Shown here: positions 1-4,904 of the stretch, in pieces
Position numbering within the stretch: position 1 is the stretch's first letter
Layout of the letters: every line of letters starts with the position of its first letter
NCBI GenBank assembly: GCA_021200345.1
Contig: JAJQGR010000054.1
Coordinates: 1 to 11,763 of the forward strand
Length of the DNA: 11,763 nt
Reading direction: 5' to 3'
Origin: Lachnospiraceae bacterium
GTDB lineage: Bacteria; Bacillota; Clostridia; Lachnospirales; Lachnospiraceae
Made by a program: the position numbers and the translations under genes
Notes under the pieces: generated by a model
The model's database searches: none
Seen by the model: only the letters and a program-made list of their open reading frames with translations
Told to the model about the DNA's origin: nothing

Positions 1-362
1 GGCGTTACGGTACGGACCGGCTGAATCAGTTTTTGAGCATCGTGGTGATTGTCTGCCTGGTATTATCCTTTATTTTTGGACAGATTTTTTATTACATTGG
101 ACTGATTTGCCTGGTGATTGAACTGTTCCGCACTTTTTCCAAAAATACCACAAAGCGGTATGCGGAAAATCAGAAATATCTGCAGATGGAAGCCACCGTC
201 AAAAACAGGTTCAGCGGCTTGAGGCGCAATGCGTCCCAGAGTAAGGATTATCATATCTACAAATGTCCCAGCTGTGGACAGAAGATACGAATTCCCAGAG
301 GCAAGGGCAAGATTGTGATTACCTGCCGCAAATGTGGTACAGAATTTACAAAGCGCAGCTGA
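1..362 (+). CDS. Membrane-anchored zinc-ribbon protein (5' end outside window)
   Basis: The frame is open to the left edge (first whole codon at base 3) and gives 119 visible residues. The internal TTG at 33 has no Shine-Dalgarno site and the residues before it (YGTDRLNQF) look like coding sequence, so the true start is probably upstream. Visible residues about 10-45 are strongly hydrophobic and could form one long or two short membrane segments. A basic, polar linker follows, then a C-terminal zinc ribbon with C88-x2-C91 and C108-x2-C111 around a basic stretch (RIPRGKGK). The cysteine pairs suggest zinc binding; the ligand or partner of the ribbon is unknown. The stop codon overlaps the ribosome site of the next gene, so the two are probably co-transcribed. 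I recognise this as a hypothetical-protein type seen in Lachnospiraceae but know no function. Confidence is high that it is a real gene and low on its role. Confidence 0.8.
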   Translation, partial: RYGTDRLNQFLSIVVIVCLVLSFIFGQIFYYIGLICLVIELFRTFSKNTTKRYAENQKYLQMEATVKNRFSGLRRNASQSKDYHIYKCPSCGQKIRIPRGKGKIVITCRKCGTEFTKRS

Positions 363-373
363 GGTGACGAATC

Positions 374-1213
374 ATGTTTGGGTATGTAATCGTCAACAAG
401 GCTGAAATGAAATATAAGGAATTTGACGTCTACCATTCCTATTACTGTGGACTGTGCCATGTGCTGAAGGAAAATTACGGCAGGGCGGGACAGCTTTCCC
501 TGAGTTATGACATGACGTTTGTGCTGATGCTTCTGACATCGCTGTATGAGCCTGAGGAGACAACAAATTATTATCGGTGTCTGCCCCATCCTGTGGGAAA
601 GCATGCAGCCGTGACCAGTCAGGTAACGGAATATGTAGCGGACATGAATGTGCTCCTGACCTGGCTGAAAGGGCAGGATGACTGGAAAGATGAAAAAAAG
701 CTTTCCGGACTTGTCATGGAAAAGTCTCTCGGAAAGGGAGAGCACAGAATCAATGAAAGATACCGCAAAAAAGTAGACGCCATCCTGAAGCTGATGCGCA
801 GACTCTCTGAGGAGGAAAAAAGGGGACAGACGGATATTGACACCATGGCCGGATTGTTTGGCTCCGTGATGGCTGAGATTATTGCCATGAAAGAGGACGA
901 ATGGCAGGAGACATTAAAAAGACTGGGCTATTATCTGGGCAAATTTATCTATCTGGCGGATGCCTATGAGGATATAGAGACCGATATTAAGAAAAATAAT
1001 TATAATCCTCTGAAGGAACGATATCAAAATCCGGAGTTTGAGGACGACTTCCATACGATTCTCACCATGATGATTGCGGAGTGCTGCAAGGCGTTTGAAC
1101 AGCTGCCCATCATTGAACATGTGGATATTTTGCGCAATATCCTGTATTCAGGGGTGTGGGGCAGATATCAGATCGTGAGAGAGAAGCGGGAAAAGGAAAA
1201 AAAGCATGAGTGA
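374..1213 (+). CDS. DUF5685 family protein
   Basis: This 279-residue protein has the look of the DUF5685 family, which has no established function that I know of. The N-terminus carries YYCGLCHVLK (C25, C28), and C69-x2-H72 follows in RCLPHP, together a possible metal site. Two acidic motifs stand out: QDDWKDE (D102, D103, D106) and YLADAYEDIETD (D196, D200, D204), the second followed by NNYNPL. Their layout in a mostly helical protein recalls the paired aspartate motifs of squalene/phytoene synthase-like enzymes; that is inference only. No signal peptide or clear membrane segment is visible, so it is probably cytoplasmic. The ATG at 374 follows a GAGGTGA ribosome site at 361-367. The 3' end overlaps the J-domain gene by 8 bp, which suggests translational coupling and a shared process. 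Family call fairly sure, function unknown. Confidence 0.75.
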   Translation: MFGYVIVNKAEMKYKEFDVYHSYYCGLCHVLKENYGRAGQLSLSYDMTFVLMLLTSLYEPEETTNYYRCLPHPVGKHAAVTSQVTEYVADMNVLLTWLKGQDDWKDEKKLSGLVMEKSLGKGEHRINERYRKKVDAILKLMRRLSEEEKRGQTDIDTMAGLFGSVMAEIIAMKEDEWQETLKRLGYYLGKFIYLADAYEDIETDIKKNNYNPLKERYQNPEFEDDFHTILTMMIAECCKAFEQLPIIEHVDILRNILYSGVWGRYQIVREKREKEKKHE

Positions 1214-1961
1214 TCCGTACAGCGTTCTGGGAGTGAGCAGAAACGCAAGCGATGAGGAAATCAAAAAAGCATATAAAACCTTAAGCAGAAAATACCATCC
1301 GGATGCCAATATCAATAATCCCAACAAGGCGCAGGCGGAGGAAAAGTTCAAGGATATTCAGGCGGCCTATCAGCAGATTATGAAAGAAAGGACAGAAGGA
1401 TACCAGGGAGATTCATCCTACGGAAGCAGCGGAAGCTATGGAGGAGGTTACAGTAATGGCGGCTTTGGCGGCTTCGGAGGAGGTTACAGTAACGGCGGCT
1501 TTGGAGGATATGGCGGCGGTTATGGAGGACAGCAGAATACGGGATATGAGGACGATCCTCATATTCGTGCGGCAGGTAATTATATCCGCAGCGGCTATTA
1601 TAAGGAAGCGCGCACGGTTCTGGACGGCATGGCGGAGGGAGACAGAAACGCCCGCTGGTACTATTACAGCGCATTGGCGCATGAGGGCCTTGGCAATAAT
1701 GTGAAAGCGCTGGAGCACGCCAAAAGGGCGCAGGCCATGGAACCGGGAAATCAGGATTACAGGTCGTTAGTATCCCAGCTGGAGCACGGTGGTACCTGGT
1801 ATACCCGCAGACAGGCGGGATATGGCTTCCCGTCGTCGGGCGGCAGCGATATTTGCCTGAGGCTTTGTATCGCTAACCTGGTCTGTAATCTCTGCTGCGG
1901 CGGAGGCGGCATGTGCTGCGGAGGCGGCATGGGCGGTGGCTATGGAGGAATGTACAGATAA
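1206..1961 (+). CDS. J-domain protein with TPR-like region and Cys/Gly-rich tail
   Basis: This 251-residue protein starts with a canonical J-domain (about residues 3-66), including the HPD motif at 31-33 that in this family stimulates Hsp70 ATPase activity. It lacks the zinc-finger and C-terminal client-binding domains of true DnaJ, so it is a type III (class C) J-protein rather than the housekeeping chaperone. A Gly/Tyr/Ser linker (about 71-108) contains a 12-residue tandem repeat. Residues about 116-190 are helical and look like two TPR-like hairpins (YYKEARTVLDGM, then WYYYSALAHEGLGNNVKALEHA). The tail has seven cysteines (217, 221, 227, 230, 231, 237, 238) in glycine-rich sequence, possibly metal-binding or lipid-modified. 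The ATG at 1206 lies inside the end of the DUF5685 gene with only a weak A/G-rich site upstream, consistent with coupling. It probably recruits Hsp70 to a specific, unknown client. Confidence 0.85.
   Translation: MSDPYSVLGVSRNASDEEIKKAYKTLSRKYHPDANINNPNKAQAEEKFKDIQAAYQQIMKERTEGYQGDSSYGSSGSYGGGYSNGGFGGFGGGYSNGGFGGYGGGYGGQQNTGYEDDPHIRAAGNYIRSGYYKEARTVLDGMAEGDRNARWYYYSALAHEGLGNNVKALEHAKRAQAMEPGNQDYRSLVSQLEHGGTWYTRRQAGYGFPSSGGSDICLRLCIANLVCNLCCGGGGMCCGGGMGGGYGGMYR
1440..1511 (+). repeat. In-frame 36-bp tandem repeat in the J-protein linker
   Basis: Two adjacent 36-bp units begin at 1440 and 1476. They encode residues 79-90 and 91-102, GGGYSNGGFGGF and GGGYSNGGFGGY. The units differ at only a few bases, and a partial third unit (GGGYGG) follows. 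Near identity at DNA level, not just protein level, points to recent duplication, so copy number may vary between strains. Because 36 is a multiple of three, gain or loss of a unit keeps the frame and changes only linker length. Confidence 0.85.
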
Positions 1962-2012
1962 AAGTATTCTCAACAGACGACTTTTTATATATCACAATTT
2001 GAGGGGTGCAAT

Positions 2013-2870
2013 ATGAACAGGGAGTTTTTGAACTATCAGAAAAAGCATGATTTTTTATTATGTCTGGATTCGGATGGGACAGCCATGAACACCATGGAGG
2101 CCAAGCACCAGAAGTGTTTTGGACCGGCGTTTGTGGAGGAATGGGGACTGGAGCAGTATCGTCATCGGGTGCTGGATCTGTGGAACAATATTAACCTTTA
2201 TTCGGAGCTTCGCGGTGTGAACCGGTTCCATGGCCTTTATGTGACGCTGGCTTATGTGAACGCCAACATTACTCCCGTGGGAGATCTGGAACCGCTGAAG
2301 CGCTGGCTGGACGCGACTGAGAAGTGCTCCAACGCAGCGTTGATTCGTTATATGGAGGATGACGATTCCCCGATTTTACAGAAAGCACTTCACTGGTCTC
2401 AAAAAGCCAGTGAACTGATTCTGACCATGCCTATTTCTGAGCGCTGCCCTTTCCCGGGCGTGGGGGAGACGCTGTCCTATGCCTCGGAGTTCTGCGATAT
2501 TGTGGTGGTTTCTTCCGCAAATTCCGACGCGGTGTCCGAAGAGTGGGAGCACTATGGACTTGGCTATTACACTTCGCTGGTCCTGAGCCAGAACGCCGGG
2601 TCCAAGGAGTATTGCATCCGGCAGTTTCTGGATATGGGCTATGATAAGGACAAGGTACTGATGATCGGTGATGGCCTGGATGATCTGGAGGCGGCCAGAA
2701 ATCAGGAGATTTTATTTTACCCGATCACCATCCGCCGGGAGACGGAGTGCTGGGAGCGTCTGCGCAGCTTCGCTCTGGACAGCTTTCTGGATGGCAATTA
2801 TGCCGGAGACTATGCGGAGAAACTGATTTATGAGATGGAATCAGCTTTAAGCAGCGATTATGAGACGTGA
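2013..2870 (+). CDS. HAD-superfamily hydrolase
   Basis: This 285-residue protein has the ordered haloacid dehalogenase-type motifs: motif I DSDGT (D19 nucleophile, D21 acid/base), motif II in VVVSSANS (S167/S168), motif III probably K198 in GSKEYC, and motif IV MIGDGLDD (D220, D223, D224, Mg2+ binding). A large insert between motifs I and II (about residues 24-150) is the helical cap that sets substrate choice. The fold predicts a soluble, Mg2+-dependent phosphatase, phosphonatase or related hydrolase; the substrate cannot be read from sequence. The ATG at 2013 follows a GAGGGGTG ribosome site at 2001-2008. The gene sits 51 bp after the J-protein gene with no clear terminator or promoter between, so it may be read through from upstream. 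It ends before the bidirectional terminator. Superfamily call is firm; nothing ties it functionally to its neighbours. Confidence 0.88.
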   Translation: MNREFLNYQKKHDFLLCLDSDGTAMNTMEAKHQKCFGPAFVEEWGLEQYRHRVLDLWNNINLYSELRGVNRFHGLYVTLAYVNANITPVGDLEPLKRWLDATEKCSNAALIRYMEDDDSPILQKALHWSQKASELILTMPISERCPFPGVGETLSYASEFCDIVVVSSANSDAVSEEWEHYGLGYYTSLVLSQNAGSKEYCIRQFLDMGYDKDKVLMIGDGLDDLEAARNQEILFYPITIRRETECWERLRSFALDSFLDGNYAGDYAEKLIYEMESALSSDYET

Positions 2871-2899
2871 GAAGCATTGCGGCGAACAGTGAAAAAGCA

Positions 2900-2949
2900 A
2901 AAGCGCGTCCCCTCAAAGCAAAACCGGAGGGAACACGCTTTTATTTTTT
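2900..2949. terminator. Bidirectional intrinsic terminator between the HAD gene and pyrG
   Basis: Arms at 2900-2914 and 2927-2941 can pair over 15 positions with two mismatches around a 12-base loop. On the + strand a T-rich run follows (to 2949), and on the minus strand the A-rich stretch at 2892-2902 gives a matching T-rich run. It lies between the convergent ends of the HAD gene (2870) and pyrG (2998), so it can serve both. Confidence 0.8.
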
Positions 2950-2997
2950 GAGAAACTGCCTTTGATCAACTGCCGTTTCTCCGTCTGGCAAAGAGAA

Positions 2998-4605
2998 TTA
3001 TCTGGCGTTGAGCATCGCCGCCACAAATCCCTTGAACAGCGGGTGCGGCCGGTTGGGCCGGCTCTTAAACTCCGGATGGGCCTGAGTGGCAATGAAGAAA
3101 GGATGAACATCCTGCGGAAGCTCCACCATCTCCACAATGCGTCCGTCCGGGGAGAGGCCACAAAGCTTAAGACCATGGTCCGTCAGTACCTTGCGGAAAT
3201 CGTTGTTGACCTCATAGCGATGCCTGTGGCGCTCGCTGATCTCGGTGGCGCCGTAGAGTCTGGCCGCCAGAGAATTGGCGTTCAGCACACAGGGGTAAGC
3301 ACCCAGCCGCAGCGTTCCGCCGATATCCTCCACGCCGTTCTGATCCGGCATCAGTGCAATCACCGGATAGCGGGTGTTGGGATCCAGCTCGATGCTGTGG
3401 GCGTCTTTTAATCCGGCCACATTGCGGGCGAATTCCACAATAGCCAGCTGCAGACCCAGACACAGTCCAAGATAGGGGATCTTGTGAGTGCGGGCATATT
3501 GAATGGCCAGAATCTTGCCTTCAATGCCCCGGCTGCCGAAACCGCCGGGCACCAGGATGCCGTCGACGTCGCTCAGGATTTCGTTCACATTTTCAGGAGT
3601 GACTGTCTCAGAATCGACCCACTTGATATTCACCGTGGTGTGCTGCGGAATGCCGCCGTGCTTTAAGGCTTCCACCACACTTAAGTAGGCGTCGTGAAGC
3701 TGAACATACTTTCCCACAAGGGCCACGGTAACGGAGGTGACAGGCGCTTTCAGGTCAGCCACCATCTGCCGCCAGTCGGTCAGATCCGGTTCGGGGCAGT
3801 CCAGCTTCAGACACTTGCAGACCTCCTGAGCCAGATGTTCCTCTTCCATGGCGAGGGGAGCCTCATATAAATATTCCACGTCCAGATTCTGCATGACACG
3901 GCTGCTGGGCACATTGCAGAAGAGAGCGATTTTATCCTTGATCTGCTGGTTTAAGGGATATTCGCTGCGGCACACGATCAGGTCGGGCTGGATACCGATG
4001 CTTAACAGCTCTTTCACGCTGGTCTGGGTGGGTTTGGTCTTTAACTCCTGGCTGGCCGCAATATAGGGGATCAGTGTCACATGAATCAGCACTGCGTTAT
4101 CGTGCCCTACCTCATGCTGGAACTGGCGGATGCTCTCTAAAAACGGCTGGCTCTCGATGTCGCCCACTGTACCGCCTACCTCAATGATGGCGATACGGGT
4201 ATCCGGATCCGTGTAATCTCTGAAAAAACGGCTTTTAATCTCATTGGTGATGTGAGGAATGACCTGTACTGTGCCTCCGCCGTAGTCGCCCCGGCGCTCC
4301 TTCTGCAGAACGGACCAGTAAATCTTGCCGGTGGTCACATTGGAATTCTTGCCCAGGCTCTCGTCGATAAAGCGCTCGTAATGTCCCAGATCCAGATCCG
4401 TTTCGGCGCCGTCATCGGTGACAAAGACTTCGCCGTGCTGGATGGGGTTCATGGTACCCGGGTCAATGTTGATATAGGGATCCAGCTTCTGCATGGTCAC
4501 CTTGTAGCCCCGCGCTTTCAAAAGACGCCCAAGGCTTGCCGCGGTGATTCCCTTCCCCAGACCTGAGACCACACCTCCGGTTACAAATACGTATTTCACT
4601 GCCAT
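2998..4605 (-). CDS. pyrG: CTP synthase (glutamine-hydrolysing)
   Basis: CTP synthase converts UTP to CTP using ATP and ammonia from glutamine, the last step of de novo cytidine nucleotide synthesis. The protein has 535 residues, the usual family length. The N-terminal synthetase domain (about 1-270) has the P-loop SGLGKG (14-19, K18), Mg2+ ligands D72 and E142 (IIEVGGTVGDIES), and the UTP-site motif KTKPTQ (189-194). The C-terminal class I glutamine amidotransferase domain (about 290-530) has GGFGSRG, nucleophile C382 in GLCLGLQ, and H510/E512 in AHPEF. All catalytic residues expected are present. The ATG at 4605 follows AGGAGGAGG with 8-nt spacing. It is transcribed alone, divergent from ftsH and convergent with the HAD gene. 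The predicted leader is only about 40 nt, leaving no room for the attenuator described for Bacillus subtilis pyrG. Confidence 0.98.
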   Translation of the reverse strand: MAVKYVFVTGGVVSGLGKGITAASLGRLLKARGYKVTMQKLDPYINIDPGTMNPIQHGEVFVTDDGAETDLDLGHYERFIDESLGKNSNVTTGKIYWSVLQKERRGDYGGGTVQVIPHITNEIKSRFFRDYTDPDTRIAIIEVGGTVGDIESQPFLESIRQFQHEVGHDNAVLIHVTLIPYIAASQELKTKPTQTSVKELLSIGIQPDLIVCRSEYPLNQQIKDKIALFCNVPSSRVMQNLDVEYLYEAPLAMEEEHLAQEVCKCLKLDCPEPDLTDWRQMVADLKAPVTSVTVALVGKYVQLHDAYLSVVEALKHGGIPQHTTVNIKWVDSETVTPENVNEILSDVDGILVPGGFGSRGIEGKILAIQYARTHKIPYLGLCLGLQLAIVEFARNVAGLKDAHSIELDPNTRYPVIALMPDQNGVEDIGGTLRLGAYPCVLNANSLAARLYGATEISERHRHRYEVNNDFRKVLTDHGLKLCGLSPDGRIVEMVELPQDVHPFFIATQAHPEFKSRPNRPHPLFKGFVAAMLNAR

Positions 4606-4652
4606 GGTCAGTTCCTCCTCCTCTGTGTCACTGCAAACAAAAATACTTACCT

Positions 4653-4681
4653 ATCATACCATAAGCAAAACTGAAAATCCA
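4653..4681 (-). promoter_or_regulatory. Predicted pyrG promoter (extended -10)
   Basis: On the minus strand TATGAT (plus-strand 4653-4658) is preceded directly by TGG, an extended -10 (TGn) motif. The -35 region 17 bp upstream is poor (TGGATT, 4676-4681), which extended -10 promoters tolerate. The predicted start near 4646 gives a leader of about 40 nt. No run of initial Gs is seen there. Confidence 0.5.
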
Positions 4682-4711
4682 CTGCTTTGTTGTTAAAATA
4701 ATTCACAAATC

Positions 4712-4757
4712 TTTCATAAATCACGTTCTTTTTTCATAAATCGAATATTGATTTATG
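4712..4757. promoter_or_regulatory. CATAAATC repeat array, candidate operator
   Basis: The octamer CATAAATC occurs at 4715-4722 and 4735-4742 (both within TTTCATAAATC, spaced 20 bp), and inverted as GATTTATG at 4750-4757. The last two form perfect 8-bp arms with a 7-bp spacer. The inverted copy overlaps the predicted -35 of ftsH (4748-4753). This is what a repressor or activator site looks like, but I recognise no known regulator: it is not CIRCE, the CtsR box or a cre site. The role is inferred from position and symmetry only. Confidence 0.45.
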
Positions 4758-4776
4758 GGGGTTGAACACCTATAAT
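4748..4776 (+). promoter_or_regulatory. Predicted ftsH promoter (sigma-A type)
   Basis: A perfect -10 box TATAAT (4771-4776) lies 17 bp downstream of TTGATT (4748-4753, four of six matches to the -35 consensus). The predicted start near 4783 leaves a leader of about 120 nt. A second, weaker -10-like TACAAT at 4871-4876 could give a short leader instead. The -35 overlaps the inverted CATAAATC copy, so binding there would be expected to affect this promoter. Confidence 0.65.
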
Positions 4777-4782
4777 AAGTTT

Positions 4783-4904
4783 GATAAAGTGGCGCCTGAG
4801 AATAGGGAAAGAACAGTACGCCTGAAAAATATAACAGCTATGAATTTTCATTTCGGCGCAATACTAATTTTACAATACATTTAAAACGAAAAACGGGAAA
4901 AACG
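4783..4904 (+). other. ftsH 5' leader, function not recognised
   Basis: About 120 nt lie between the predicted transcription start and the ftsH ATG. It holds two copies of CGCCTGA (4793-4799 and 4819-4825) and no strong hairpin or terminator. I see no riboswitch signature. The ribosome site before ftsH is weak (GGGA at 4895-4898), in contrast to the strong sites of most neighbours, so translation could be limiting or controlled. Confidence 0.35.

Noticed and set aside
33..35. TTG at 33 as the start of the zinc-ribbon protein
   Set aside because: No ribosome site precedes it and the frame continues to the window edge with plausible coding sequence, so the gene is treated as partial.
257..745. 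162-codon minus strand frame opposite the first two genes
   Set aside because: Spans the junction of two supported + strand genes and lacks motifs.
1962..2012. Promoter for the HAD gene at the TATATA near 1986
   Set aside because: No acceptable -35 at 16-18 bp; AT richness alone explains the match.
2950..2997. Second hairpin (GAAAC/GTTTC) downstream of pyrG
   Set aside because: Only 5 bp with an 18-base loop and no T-tract; not convincing beside the strong terminator next to it.
2962..3411. 149-codon + strand frame opposite pyrG
   Set aside because: It lies almost wholly within the 3' end of an intact, clearly recognised pyrG on the other strand and shows no domain or ribosome site.
4660..4690. 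CodY-box-like sequence upstream of pyrG
   Set aside because: Only the central TTTTCAG matches; the second half of the palindrome fails.
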